From the NCBI GenBank assembly GCA_951799405.1, contig OX637359.1, forward strand, positions 430,201 through 494,200: a stretch of DNA of 64,000 nt. Reading direction: 5' to 3'. Below the pieces are notes generated by a model. It had not been told where the DNA came from. It saw nothing but the letters and a program-made list of their open reading frames with translations, and searched no databases. Shown here piece after piece: positions 1 to 9,520 of the stretch. Made by a program: the position numbers and the translations under genes. The DNA is from Agapetus fuscipes. Lineage: Eukaryota; Arthropoda; Insecta; Trichoptera; Glossosomatidae. The first letter of the stretch is position 1. The number at the start of each line of letters is the position of its first letter.

Positions 1-298
1 GCTCGCCTTGTCGTACAATCATGACGAGACTCCAGTCAACGGAACAGTTATTTGCGGAAGTACTTTTTATTGTCAAAGCGCAGGTCTGGTCATTTTCTTC
101 TTTCTCATTTCAATTTCCCAAGTTATTAAACCCGGTTTTGTTTACAGTAAGTAATCTTCAAAATTGTAACTTTTCCCAAAATAGAATAAGTAATTCCAAT
201 AGAAAATAATCCCTACACTCTGAGGATGATGGCTAGCCGGGAGTAAGTATTAAAAATATTTACAATGTACATTCTGGAGGTACCTCTCAATTTAAACC

Positions 299-411
299 AT
301 CTAATCTAAGTTGCAAATATATGTAACATTGGGGATTCACATTACATGCAATCTCATAAGCAGACACGTACAAGTGTGCGCTTGCGCATGCCGCATGTGA
401 ACCTACATAAC
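299..411 (-). mobile_element. Element C, 3' part
   Basis: Reverse-strand match to the 3' half of the C family: the end motif AATCTAAGTTGCAAA is followed by the internal GCATGCCGCATGTGAA block. The 5' half is missing. About 40 relatives lie in this window. Confidence 0.75.
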
Positions 412-431
412 CGATAAGAAGAGTTTACACA

Positions 432-584
432 ATGTTTGGAGAGCGTTCATTTGCAGTTGCTGGTCCTTTGGCCTGGAACCACCTGCCACATCATGTGAGA
501 GAGCTAGAAAACCATGAAAAGTTCCGGAATGCACTGAAGACAATCAAATTTCTGGCATCATTTGCACAAGCGCCCTTGGAGTGA
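432..584 (+). pseudogene. CR1/L2-like reverse transcriptase C-terminal tail
   Basis: A 50-residue open stretch contains GERSFAVAGPLAWNHLP followed by an F-x-x-ALKT motif. This is the conserved end of CR1/L2-type non-LTR reverse transcriptases, just after the polymerase domain. It stops at TGA and is followed by GGCGCTATAAAGAAATC, which resembles the 3' ends of these LINEs. The catalytic domain and endonuclease are absent, so this is a 5'-truncated dead copy. A similar tail is at 40122-40385, and a longer one at 13275-13611 on the other strand. Recognition comes from family knowledge, not a search. Confidence 0.7.
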
Positions 585-818
585 CTACATCACGAAACGG
601 CGCTATAAAGAAATCATCAACTCTTCATCTAACATAACACTAACTAATCACTTGCCAGCTTTCCTAAGCTACACACTATACTCTCCTGAACACACTCAGC
701 TTTCTGAGAAGCTGGCGCGGGTTTGTCTCCCGCCATGTTTTTTCTCGCGAAATCGCGGCATTTTTTTATATTCCCGCGCTTCCTGCGAGGTTTTCCATGT
801 ACGCTCTGTAGCAAGAAT

Positions 819-952
819 ATACTCACAACGACTGCGTAAATCGAGAAAATGTAGTAAAACTAAATCACTCTGTAGGAGTGCCGTGGGAAGTTCCATACAT
901 TTTTGATTTACGTTCTCGAGGTGAGGTGACGCAATTTTGTATACTCGGTGTA
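819..952. mobile_element. Palindromic MITE D, copy 1
   Basis: The left arm (ACTCACAACGACTGCGTAAATCG) is a degraded inverted match of the right arm (GATTTACGTTCTCGAGGTGAG) around a conserved centre containing AATCACTCTGTAGGAGTG. The same structure recurs at 4877-5018 and 11552-11690, with a half copy at 12670-12755. Confidence 0.6.
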
Positions 953-1068
953 CGGCTCTCTGTAAATACGACATGTTCCGGATGTCACCGAGTTCTTACA
1001 TGGAACCAAAATATTCAATATATTTTGTACAATGTGTAAATAATCATCATATAATGTAAAAAAAAAAG

Positions 1069-1340
1069 GTCCTTAGTCTAGTGTTTAACGTTTGGACTTG
1101 TGAACCCAAGGTCATGGGCTCGATTCCAGAGGAAAAAAACAAAATAAATATACAATGATTTTTCAAATATGCTCATAGCTGGTGTGCCAAAGACCGGTCG
1201 ATAATGGTTAATATAGCCTTACAGAACCTGGGTCTTGCTTGAGTATTGTCGCTTTCTTCGACAAAGATCAAGCTCGCAGAGAGCTCTTGAGGTGTGATTC
1301 ACACAACAAGAACGCTCGCCAAAGAAATCATCCGAATATT
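1069..1340 (+). mobile_element. SINE-A copy (tRNA-like head)
   Basis: The head carries a tRNA-like A box (TAGTCTAGTGTTTAACG) and B box (GGGCTCGATTCC). The family body follows (TGGGTCTTGCTTGAG, then AGCTCTTGAGGTGTGATTC), ending in AAATCATCCGAATATT. It is diverged from the consensus. Confidence 0.8.
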
Positions 1341-1523
1341 ACTTACTAAGATACATAATATAGTGTACTGATATATTAGGAATGCAGATTACCTTGACTT
1401 AGAGTAATAAGTGTCATTCTGACCCCCTTACTTGTGAAAATAAATAGGTTGCTGTTAGCTCTGTTCGGTCGAAAGATCAGTTAGTTCCTTGCTCAAGGTT
1501 GTCACCAAGTTCCACCTGGAGTA

Positions 1524-1839
1524 CGCAACCAAGCAACACTTCTTGCCGCGATATCCCCAAAGGGTTTCGCATGTGGCGAGTGGAACCTATTTATGTATAT
1601 AGGTAAGGGGGCCGGCCTTACGCCAACCACTTGTAGTTGATGTGTGGATTTCCCAGCTCTCGAGGCGGCTGGTACTCATTTCTTGTGAAGGTTGAGTAAG
1701 CCTGGCCGGTTTTTTTTTCGGGTTTTGAAATAAACACCGAAACGTGAAATCATTTCTCTGACACTCTCGGTGGAATTCGAACCCAAGCTCTCGGCTGGAA
1801 TGCAAGCACTCTACCAACTGAGCTATCGATCGAACGGAC
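1524..1839 (-). mobile_element. SINE-B copy, near full length
   Basis: On the reverse strand it starts with a tRNA-like head: A box in AGCTCAGTTGGTAGAGTGC and B box GGGTTCGAATTCC. The family body has the palindromic ACTTCA-TGAAGT block, then the 3' end CCCTTTGGGGATATCGCGG. About 316 bp. Confidence 0.85.
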
Positions 1840-1840
1840 C

Positions 1841-1990
1841 GGACGACCGGAGAGTGTCAAATGAATCCCCGTTTCCGCCTTTCTTTGAACTTTGAAGTGG
1901 TTGGCGTAAGGTTTATCACACGCCATAATATATGACTCGTACGGCGACAACGCGGTGGGAAGTTTCACTTTGTGTGTAGTTTAGTTGCAT
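1841..1990 (+). mobile_element. SINE-B fragment, inverted next to the previous copy
   Basis: The forward strand carries degraded SINE-B pieces: GAAGTGGTTGGCGTAAGG, a CGCGGTGGGAAG block and the 3' end TGTGTAGTTTAGTTGC. With 1524-1839 it forms a head-to-head inverted pair. Confidence 0.65.
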
Positions 1991-2309
1991 TTCAAAGTGT
2001 AAATGATAACGCTTGGTAATATTTAGAATGGCCATCTAGAGTCAGAGTGTATTCCCACTGTTTACTGTCTCCCCGTTACTGTGGGCGTCTTGCTATCAGC
2101 GCGTCCCTGCATTTTTAACGTTTTCCATCTCTGTGAGCTGTATCCTCACTTGTTTCCCTGGCCCCACTGGCTGACCACGCTCGGCACGGTGCACCCAGCC
2201 TTCATTCATTTACGCTCCGGCTCATATTTATTCTGCCGGCCCTCCATACCGTCCACACCTTAGTGCTTGTTTATCTTATGTCCATCAGAGGTGATTTCAC
2301 ATGAGCAAT
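1991..2309. other. No recognised feature
   Basis: Unique-looking sequence with no repeat family I recognise. A 60-residue forward frame (2081-2263) has no known motif and looks like chance. Confidence 0.5.
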
Positions 2310-2891
2310 TCCTTAACTTATAGATTGGTATGCGGCTGACCACCCATGTTGTAGAAAATGGTTCACTTTACCAATGTCACCCATGTTTCAGGGTTTTATT
2401 TTTATTTTTTATATATAACCCTAATGGGGGGAGTTTATTCGTGTGTACCACTCATACAGTATACCACACTTTATATAAAATTTACAAAATAATAAATTAC
2501 CTATACCTACTTACATAGGTACATCATTGTGTTTTTTTTTTTTTTTTTTTTCTTTTTTCTTTTTGTTAAACCTACACTACACTCTCATTTTCTTTATCTA
2601 AGAATTTTTACTTATATTTAAAGTTATATTTACCCATTTAAAACAACTCTATGTATAAATTTGAAAAATAAATGTCTAAGTTCAATCTTTAAAATTTCAT
2701 ATTTTGGAGATTACCATGTTTCAGGGTAGGTCGGCAGGAGTTGCAGGATATATGTTCATTTGAGATTTGGGTGTTTATGTTGTAGGTTCACATGCAGCAT
2801 GTGCAAGCGTGAACTTATACGTGTTTGCTTGTGAGAATGCATGTAATGCGAGTCCCCAATGTTACATATCTTTGCAACTTAGATAAGATTA
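2310..2891 (+). mobile_element. Element C, split by an insertion
   Basis: 5' half 2310-2393 (CCTTAACTTATAGATTGG to TGTTTCAGGG) and 3' half from about 2714 (TTTCAGGGTAGGTCGG to TTTGCAACTTAGA). The two halves are separated by a 320-bp insert, and the target CCATGTTTCAGGG is present on both sides. Confidence 0.85.
2394..2713 (-). mobile_element. Retroposed insert with poly(A) tail in element C
   Basis: It lies between two perfect 13-bp direct repeats, CCATGTTTCAGGG, at 2381-2393 and 2714-2726. The left end is T-rich (TTTTATTTTTATTTTTTATA), so the insert ends in an A-rich tail on the reverse strand. This is the signature of target-primed reverse transcription. No coding potential and no source gene recognised; it could be a LINE 3' UTR or a processed transcript. 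Confidence 0.75.
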
Positions 2892-3178
2892 GAATGTTTG
2901 TATGTGTAGGCACTGGACCAATGTGGCTTATGAAAACTGGAAATTGATTTTGAAAATAAACAAAACACCTCTCACATTATTGTGTTTTACGTTTGTTTCT
3001 CAGATCAGATTGTATATAATGTGGTTTTTAAGACAATTTCATACAAAGTTCATCTTTAAATCAAATGGTGGATAAGCCAAACAAGCACTAGGGGAACGAT
3101 ACAACTACTTCTTTAGTTGTAGCATGGGGAAAAGGATTCGCAGTATCAGAGTTACGATTTAAAAATACAGCTTAAATA
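2892..3178. other. Mostly unannotated; one short shared motif
   Basis: AT-rich sequence. Around 3070-3100, GATAAGCCAAACAAGCACTA resembles 6035-6075 (AAGTCGGACAAGCACTAGAG), suggesting an old shared repeat that I cannot name. Confidence 0.4.
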
Positions 3179-3203
3179 AGCTGCACGTACAGTGCAACTT
3201 CTC

Positions 3204-4041
3204 CCAGCGATAACCCCAAATACCTGGGAGTTACCCTTGACCGGTCGCTCACATATAGAGCCCACTGCAACAACACAAAAATGAAAGTGGCTACCCGTAA
3301 TAATCTACTCCGGAAGCTCGTGGGCACCAACTGGGGTGCGCAGCCACAAGTAATACGTGTAACTGCAATGGCTTTGTGTTTCTCAGCCGGAGAGTACGCA
3401 GCCCCGGTATGGGAACGCTCCGCACATGCGAAGCAAGTTGATGTCGCGCTGAATGATACCTGCCGTATTGTATCAGGATGCCTCAAGCCAACGCCCACGG
3501 GGAAGTTATATCCTCTTGCAGGCATAGCCCCACCCCACATCAGACGCAAGGTGGCTTCGAGAGTCGAGAGGCAGAAGGCTCTAACGTGCACACAGCACTG
3601 CATCTACGGAAGTGGCTTTTCATCACAGCAGCGCCTGAAGTCGAGACACAGCTTCCTTAGTTCCGTGCAGCCCTTGTCTTTGGATCCAGTGGCGGAGAGA
3701 TTACAAATGTGGAAGGAGGAATGCCCGGAGAGCTTTGTGCAGCCTTCAGAGAGCCTACCCCCAGGAAAGAACCTCGAGTGGCCCGTATGGAGATCCATGA
3801 ACAAATTGAGGACCAATGTTGGAAGAGCCCGGGCCAGCATGCCGACCTGGGGATTTCTGGGACGGGAGGACTCTACACTATGTGAGTGTGGAGCTCAGCA
3901 AACAATGGAGCACCTGCGGTGTTGTCCCTCCTGTCCGACAAGCTGCTCCATGGATGATCTCTTTGCGGGAAACCAAAGAGCTGTAGACATTGCTCGTTAC
4001 TGGGCCAATACGGTGTGAAGCTGACACGAAGAAGAAGAAGA
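3204..4041 (+). mobile_element. 5'-truncated jockey-like LINE with TSD
   Basis: An 838-bp insert bounded by AGTGCAACTTCTC at 3191-3203 and 4042-4054. It contains only the reverse transcriptase C-terminus, a very short 3' UTR and a GAA-repeat tail (CGAAGAAGAAGAAGA). Truncation plus TSD indicates target-primed retrotransposition into a pre-existing SINE-B. Confidence 0.88.
3206..4018 (+). pseudogene. Jockey-like reverse transcriptase, C-terminal fragment
   Basis: About 270 codons are uninterrupted from the insertion point to TGA. The start KYLGVTLDRSLTY is the thumb-region motif following the polymerase domain in jockey-clade reverse transcriptases. NLLRKLVGTNWGA, EYAAPVWERSAHAKQVD, LNDTCRIVSGCLKPTP and a C-terminal cysteine-rich ending (LCECGAQQTMEHLRCCPSC) follow in family order. 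The YxDD catalytic region and endonuclease are missing because of 5' truncation. The frame has no stops, so the copy is fairly young, but it cannot encode an active enzyme. The first internal Met is at 3281; a true start is not expected. Confidence 0.88.
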
Positions 4042-4104
4042 AGTGCAACTTCTCACTGCTTTTCCCTGCAGGGCTCGTACGTGGCGAGTGAATCCTATTA
4101 TTTA

Positions 4105-4503
4105 CTTACCTGATCAAGTACTTACTTCATCATGTGCTTACCCACAGATCACGGAATATTGCTTACCTGATCATGTACTTACCTGATCAAGTACCTAGGT
4201 ACTTACTTCATCATGTGCTTACCCACAGATCACGGAATATTGCTTACCTGATCATGTACTTACCTGATCAAGTAGGTAATTACTTCATCATGTGCTTACC
4301 CACAGATCACGGAATATTGCTTACCTGATCATGTACTTACCTGATCAAGTAGGTACTTACTTCATCATGTGCTTACCCACAGATCACGGAATATTGCTTA
4401 CCTGATCATGTACTTACCTGATCAAGTAGGTACTTACTTCATCATGTGCTTACCCACAGATCACGGAATATTGCTTACCTGATCAAGTACTTACTTCATC
4501 ATG
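4105..4503. repeat. Tandem array, 77-81 bp unit, about 5 copies
   Basis: CATGTGCTTACCCACAGATC starts at 4131, 4212, 4289, 4366 and 4443, giving spacings of 81, 77, 77 and 77. Within each unit TTACCTGATCATGTAC and TTACCTGATCAAGTA form a shorter internal duplication. The first unit grows directly out of the SINE-B body. One isolated relative (CCCACAGATCACGGAATA) is near 47323. Confidence 0.92.
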
Positions 4504-4876
4504 TTCTTTACACAAATCTTATACTTAAAAACAAGTAGATAAGTAATAGGTCGGCTAATTACCCGTATTTACTAAAATCTTCAGTCGTATGGAAGAAGTG
4601 ACTGTCACCAAAAAAAATTGTTCTTCCCCTTGTTCACACATTGCATATCATCCTTTACCGCTGTCTTTGAGTACCTTTCTCAGGTTTGATCCCTTCTACC
4701 TCAGTCCCTCAACTATGAAACATCACCCAGCGTTATCACAAAAATGAAAGGAAATTGCAACGCTCACTAGAGGCGATGTCTTAGTTCTAGTACATTTTAT
4801 GGTACTAAACATGTTTGAGCTAAAACGTAAAGTTTCATGTTCACTTGGACCTTCTCTGTACAAGAGTAAGTAAATA
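4504..4876. other. No recognised feature
   Basis: Unremarkable sequence between the tandem array and MITE D; no repeats or coding signal recognised. Confidence 0.5.
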
Positions 4877-5018
4877 TTGCGTAAACTCACCTCGATTTCG
4901 TGAATCGAAAATATGTATTAAAACTAAATCACTCTACAGGAGTCCTGTCATACATTCAATACATTTTCGATTTACGCGATCGAGGTGAGATTTACACAAC
5001 GTTTTATACTCGGAGTCT
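4877..5018. mobile_element. Palindromic MITE D, best copy
   Basis: The left arm GTAAACTCACCTCGATTTCG is inverted relative to the right arm CGATCGAGGTGAGATTTAC. Inner arms GAATCGAAAATATGTATT and TACATTTTCGATTTACGC extend the pairing. The centre contains AATCACTCTACAGGAGTCC. It encodes nothing; size and arms fit a non-autonomous DNA element. The TSD could not be fixed. Confidence 0.65.
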
Positions 5019-5114
5019 TGGTTTCTTTCATCTGCGCGGTCTCTGCCAGGCCAGCGGAGACCGTCAAAGGGAAGTGGAATAGAACCTTTGATGACATGCT
5101 GAGATGTAGCACGA

Positions 5115-5345
5115 CTTCGTTCAAGCAGTAACTGTGACTGTTACGCAGTCACCGTTCGACTAGGGGTGGTCAGAATCTCTGTAGAGTCTCCTTCACTTAT
5201 TCCTATTCTGACACTCTTATCTATGTTCAGTCATAACCATCACTTTTTTATACTTTTACTTTCTCTCTGTATATCCTATACCTTCACAATTTCACTAATT
5301 CGATGAAGCCATTCCTTTCTCGGTCTTCTCCTTTTGCCTTACGCA
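5115..5345 (-). mobile_element. RTE-like LINE 3' end (ACAGTT-tail family)
   Basis: The reverse strand carries the last codons of the family ORF (KGEDRERN-x-FIELVKL, ending near 5284). The family 3' UTR follows (CTCTACAGAGATTCTGACC, CCCCTAGTCGAACGGTGAC) and ends in degenerate CAGTCACAGTTACTG. Relatives: 9945, 13128, 37940, 40400, 42815, 48620, 56494 and 58930. Confidence 0.6.
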
Positions 5346-6160
5346 GCGACTTTCGATTATTCGTGTTTAGTAAAAGAAGGCCTTTTTTAGGGCAACCAAT
5401 TAAAATGCGATTATTGCGGCGACCTCGGTATGTGTAATGTGAAATGTGGACCCTTAATAAAAAAAACACTTCAATTTCAGGGTCCACTATCACAAATACC
5501 GGGGGAGCTATTAGATTAGCTAATACGTAATTGATAAAATTGGAGATGTGCCTTGATTGCACCGACGCTCCCACGCCCCATCCCTACTTTTCGTTATATT
5601 TTTGTGAAGGTCCGTTACCTATTGTTTTGTGGGATATAAATAGACTTCTGTTCTATGAATAAATTACTTGTTCTCCGACTTCCGACTTGTTACTACCTAC
5701 TACTCTCCGCTTTCTTCTGAACTTCGACCTGCTACTCTTCCGGACCATCTCTTCAGATGTTCGATACGACAACGACCCGCCGCTTTGCCCCATGACATCG
5801 AGATTTGCAATTCTTGTAAAGGCAGCTGCCTTACAACCAGCTGACAGAGGAACAGTGAAGAGAAGACGGATCCAGTCCACCCGCGCCTGTAGAGCGTCAG
5901 TTACACTCTTTGTCAGGTGTTCATCATCCATTCTTGTTATTTTATTGTGCAAATAATAACATAAACAATTAAAAAGACATTGCCGTGATGTTAGTACGTG
6001 ATGGACAAGCCAACAGACTTCGGAAGCAGTCGTGTTCTTTTGGTAGATAAGTCGGACAAGCACTAGAGGGACGAGTTGATGAATGACAAGCTTCGGATCA
6101 AAGGAGAACATCATTGTAAAAGTACCTGAGACAGTGGCATAATAGAATCACAATACCTTA
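5346..6160. other. Unassigned; possible LTR-like promoter and a 153-residue frame
   Basis: GGGATATAAATAGACTTCTG followed by GAATAAATTACTTG near 5628-5670 resembles the TATA-box/poly(A) spacing of an LTR, but no second LTR or primer-binding site is visible. The reverse frame 5653-6114 (153 residues) contains no domain I recognise. Part of it overlaps a short repeat shared with 3070-3100, so it is probably not a host gene. Confidence 0.3.
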
Positions 6161-6560
6161 TTTTTTAAGGAAGCCTGTGCGGGAGACTCCATAGATTATT
6201 ATAGTGCCGCAGAGGTGTTGGTGATGTGGCAGTTGTCCTTATACGGTTGCAGGGTAGTTAGCTGCGCAGTGCTGTGGTGTGTGTTGCGTTGCTTTGTTTT
6301 GAGACACTGAGAGAAAATGGCGATTGATATTGGATTTGAAAAGGGTATGGTGAAATTGGGATGGAAACACAGATACCGGTAACTCATTCCATAAGCGGGC
6401 AGCTTGGAAAAGGAATGAGTCGTGAAAACACCTGTCTGTCGTGTTGGAGTATCAGAAAATTGACACGATGATCGCCAATCTTCACTGAAGAGGAGCAAAA
6501 ATAAGAAGTTGCAGCATACACCTTGTATGTACGCGCTTCCACTGGCCACACGTTTATTTG
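6161..6560 (-). mobile_element. LINE 3' end, family E (RT C-terminal tail)
   Basis: The reverse strand encodes a frameshifted reverse transcriptase tail. One frame gives FTTHSFSKLPAYGMSYRY, while the next frame restores the family pattern R-LWNELPVSVFP. It is followed by QNKATQHTPQHCAANY and a 3' end GGAGTCTCCCGCACAGGC then CTTAAAAAA. Other copies: 10945-11200 (-), 21861-22295 (+), 25583-25745 (+), 26138-26235 (+), and fragments at 11775 and 55030. Confidence 0.7.
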
Positions 6561-6796
6561 GAAAAGTAATTTCCCGCCGTGATTAGCAATAAACACATTG
6601 AGCAAACTATCGCTCAGCTGTTGTCCTTAAATAGCCGCAGTCATGACTGTTACTTAGCTACCCGGCCTCCACGCATTCCAACGTTATCATTTCTCATTAG
6701 CTATGTTTGCACTTGCGTCATTCTGCCCGCAGAACTCACGTACCTACATACGTGCAACAAACACGAAAAAAAGTTTCGTTCCACTAAAAAACATCC

Positions 6797-7345
6797 ATAG
6801 ACAGAATGTCCAACGACACAATGTCCGCAGACAAAATGTCCGCCTGAAAAAATGTCCACGCGACATAGTGTCTACGCGACAAATTGTCCACATGACATAA
6901 TGTCCACGCGACATAGTGTCCACGTGACATAATGTCCATGCGACAAAATGTTCACAGGGGTCTACGCAAAAAATGTCCATGTGACAAAATGTTAATAGAC
7001 ATAAGGTTCCCCGCCAAAATTTCCAAGGACAAAATGTTCACAGACATAATGTTCACAGACATAATGTTCACAGACATAAGGGTCCACGCGAAAAAATGTC
7101 CATGCGACAAAATGTTAACAGACATAATGACGAAAATAGCCAGACAAAATGTCCACCGACATAATGTTTACCGACAAAATGTCCACAGCCAAAATGTCCA
7201 CCCAGCAAAATGTCTACCGACATAATGTCCAACGATAAAATGTCCACCGAAAAAATTTGGGCATTATGTTTGTAAACATTTAACATAATGTTGGTGAACA
7301 TTTTGTCGGTGGACGTTATATCAATGGACATTTTTTGTGACAAGG
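6797..7345. repeat. 15-bp minisatellite with inverted right end
   Basis: About 30 degenerate copies of a 15-bp unit (GACAAAATGTCCACC / GACATAATGTCCACG) run forward to about 7250. The unit then continues as its reverse complement to 7345 (CATTTTGTCGGTGGACG), so the array can fold back on itself. Open frames across it are by-products of the 5-codon period. A second, forward-only array of the same unit is at 35262-35412. Confidence 0.9.
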
Positions 7346-7449
7346 AAAAAACCTAATATAATGTTTGGCAAGAGAAACGCTGTTTTTAAAACAAGCACGA
7401 TGTCTTCTTTCTCATGGCCTGCACCAAGACGACGATGTGGACCCGTCAA

Positions 7450-7480
7450 TCTATAATCTAAGTTGCAAATATATTGTCAC
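7450..7480 (-). mobile_element. Element C, 3' tip only
   Basis: CTATAATCTAAGTTGCAAAT matches the reversed 3' terminus of C. The rest of the element is absent. Confidence 0.5.
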
Positions 7481-7578
7481 GAACGTATGAGCTCGTGTGG
7501 ACGTGAGCCTAGGCACGCTGATTGGTGTGTGATGTATTTGGTATAGTGCCGAACAATTTGGTACACAATGCTTGAGTA

Positions 7579-7690
7579 CAGGCTTGTCCAACATACAGCC
7601 CGCGGGCTGTCGACAGTATTTTTGCGGACGTATTTTACCCACCAACGATTGATTTTTGTTTTGTTGCCCATTTCATTTGACCACACAAAG
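7579..7690 (+). mobile_element. hAT-like terminal sequence
   Basis: CAGGCTTGTCCAACATACAG followed by CCCGCGGGCTG matches the terminal pattern of many hAT transposons. I could not find the matching opposite end, so this is a single-ended fragment or a chance likeness. Confidence 0.4.
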
Positions 7691-7775
7691 TGAAATTTTG
7701 AAAATTGCGTGCCTACCCCTCCTCCCCGTCGACGCTATTTATTGTTGGTATGAAAATTTGTGGCTCTTTACAAAC

Positions 7776-7852
7776 TTCAAATTTTGGAAAATTGAAATTT
7801 TGGAAAATTGAAATTTTGGAAAATTGAAATTTTGGAAAATTGAAATTTTGGC
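7776..7852. repeat. 16-bp tandem repeat, about 4.5 copies
   Basis: Nearly perfect tandem copies of AAATTTTGGAAAATTG. It is too small and AT-rich to say more. Confidence 0.9.
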
Positions 7853-7910
7853 TCTTCCGATCACTATAGGTACTTATGGGAAAAAAATGTGTCGATGGGG
7901 GTGGAAGGAT

Positions 7911-8580
7911 GGGGGGGGGGGGGCGAAAGAGCATTTCTTTTGGCCCGCCACAATTACTAAAATACTAAACCTGACCATACATCTACTAGGAAGTATCTAC
8001 CATGTTCCAGAACATGCAAGAATCGTCTCTTTCGTACCTATAAATACGAGCAATGATTCTATGGGTGTAACACGAGCACCTGTAAGCAGAGAGTGAAGAG
8101 TGAACAGTACATTGTAGCCTATATTGTGAAAAATTAATCTTATGAAATAAATTAAAATCGCAATTGAATTAAAAGGACCTCAGGTCAAATAATATACAAT
8201 ATATTAACATTTAAAATCCATATTAAATGCTTATTTATCTTTTCAACTTAGAGTACATATTATATTATAAACCATTGGTTCTAGTTAACATACATTTGAT
8301 AAAAGTAAACGCTTAGGTTGAGTATAAAATAAATATGTTATACTCGGAGCGCTGGTTTTCCTTACAGTTGTTGGTTAGTTGTTGGCTGGCACAGAAGGAA
8401 TATGAAATGAGGGAAGTCTGCAGAGAGCGGAGAGGAAAGTACTGAGGTCGAGTCCCCCAAGTACTGAATGCCCAGAGCGACTGCCTTACAGGACTGACAG
8501 ATGTAAGAAATAATTAGTTTCGAAAAATGTGTAAGAATGTTTAATAGGTAAGAACTAAATGGAGTCATGAAAACAATGAA
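7911..8580. other. Poly(G) run and AT-rich DNA
   Basis: A 12-base G run lies at 7911-7922. The remainder is AT-rich. GTTATACTCGGAGCGCTGG near 8338 resembles the sequence flanking MITE D. No gene seen. Confidence 0.45.
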
Positions 8581-8581
8581 T

Positions 8582-8771
8582 TGACCGGTTCGCAGTCTAG
8601 TGGTGAACGCTTCAAACTCTTAAACTCCCTTTATCGAAGACCGATCACCACTGGATCTTGCTTGTAAATGGACGCTTTCTGCGCTGACGACCAAGCTCGC
8701 AGAGGGCTCTTGGGTGTGATTCTCTCAAAAACAGCGCTAACCAAATAAATCATCCTATTATTATTATTATT
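8582..8771 (+). mobile_element. SINE-A copy with internal deletion
   Basis: The head GACCGGTTCGCAGTCTAGTG and the body (GAGGGCTCTTGGGTGTGATT, AAATAAATCATCCTATTATT) are present, but the B-box region and part of the middle are missing. Element C follows directly on the same strand. Confidence 0.8.
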
Positions 8772-9015
8772 TCTTTGACTTATAGGTTGGTATGCGGCTG
8801 ACCACCCATACTATAAAAAAATATTCTTTTTGTCAATGTCACCCCTGTTTCAGGGAAGGTCGGCAAGAGTTGCAGGGCTGTTTATTTGAGATTGGGTTTT
8901 TATATTGTAGGTCCAAATGCGGCATGTGTTAGCGCAAAATTATACATGTCTGCTTGTGGGAATGCGTTTTATATGAATCTTAAATGATATATATCTTTGC
9001 AACTTAGATTTAGAT
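8772..9015 (+). mobile_element. Element C, full length
   Basis: It runs from TTGACTTATAGGTTGG to CTTTGCAACTTAGATTTAG and includes GTCACCCCTGTTTCAGGG and GGTCGGCAAGAGTTGCAG. It belongs to the subtype whose internal block reads GGTCCAAATGCGGCATGTG. Confidence 0.9.
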
Positions 9016-9099
9016 TCGTAAGTAGTTATTAGCAAAAAAAATATGATGTCATTTCATTTTTACTTTATTTTGAAGTAAAGTTAGTATCCGGTTCATTCT

Positions 9100-9230
9100 C
9101 AATCATCGTGCGGAAACGGTGCCTCCTGAAGGCGTTGGCTTCGATGCCAGCGAAACGTCGAGAATAATGTAAGTTCTCACATAAGAGTTCGACTAATATC
9201 CGAAAGGAATAACTTATTTTTATTTTTAAA
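9100..9230 (+). mobile_element. Hairpin module related to the foldback at 56474
   Basis: CGAAACGTCGAGAATAATG and TTCGACTAATATCCGAAAGG are shared with the foldback element at 56474-56680. At 9126-9155 a CTGAAGG / GCGAAAC pair brackets a 6-7 bp stem (GTTGGC with GCCAGC), reminiscent of a hammerhead ribozyme core but not canonical. Confidence 0.45.
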
Positions 9231-9520
9231 AGTTCCTTACAGCGTTGTCCCCGAAGAGCTCGCGTGTGAAAACGAAACTATTTAATTTTACTGGTAAGAG
9301 AATCGACCTAACGCCAACCACTTCACTTGAAGTGGAGATTTCTCAGCTCCCGTGGATCTTGTTCTCATTTCTTGTGAAGTTTGAGACTGTAATTTATTTT
9401 GGATTTGAAAGAAACATCGAGCAGAAATAATTTCTGACACCCTTATTCACGATTGAGCCCTAGTCCTCCGACATGGAACACCAGCATTCTGCCCACTAAG
9501 CTATCGACCGGACTATACGA
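9231..9520 (-). mobile_element. SINE-B copy, diverged
   Basis: Reverse-strand SINE-B: 3' end CGTTGTCCCCGAAGAGCTCG, body CTAACGCCAACCACTTCAC, and head near GCCCACTAAGCTATCGACC. The B box is mutated. Confidence 0.75.

Larger units (their letters stand above)
3179..4105 (-). mobile_element. SINE-B 3' part, split by the jockey insertion
   Basis: SINE-B sequence reads AAGCTGCACGTACAGTGCAA up to 3203. It resumes at 4042 with AGTGCAACTTCTCACTGC and then GTGGCGAGTGAATCCTA. The 13-bp AGTGCAACTTCTC occurs on both sides of the insert. At about 4101 the SINE runs into the 77-bp tandem array. Confidence 0.8.

Noticed and set aside
562..974. Overlapping frames of 60-114 residues
   Set aside because: They span a LINE tail end and MITE D on both strands; no motifs.
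5653..6114. 153-residue reverse frame as a host or viral gene
   Set aside because: No recognisable domain. Part of it overlaps a repeat also at 3070-3100, and the nearby LTR-like promoter has no partner.
6744..7343. Open frames over the GACAAAATGTCCACC array, and a CRISPR-like look
   Set aside because: Contiguous 15-bp repeats without unique spacers in a eukaryotic repeat context; neither a gene nor CRISPR.
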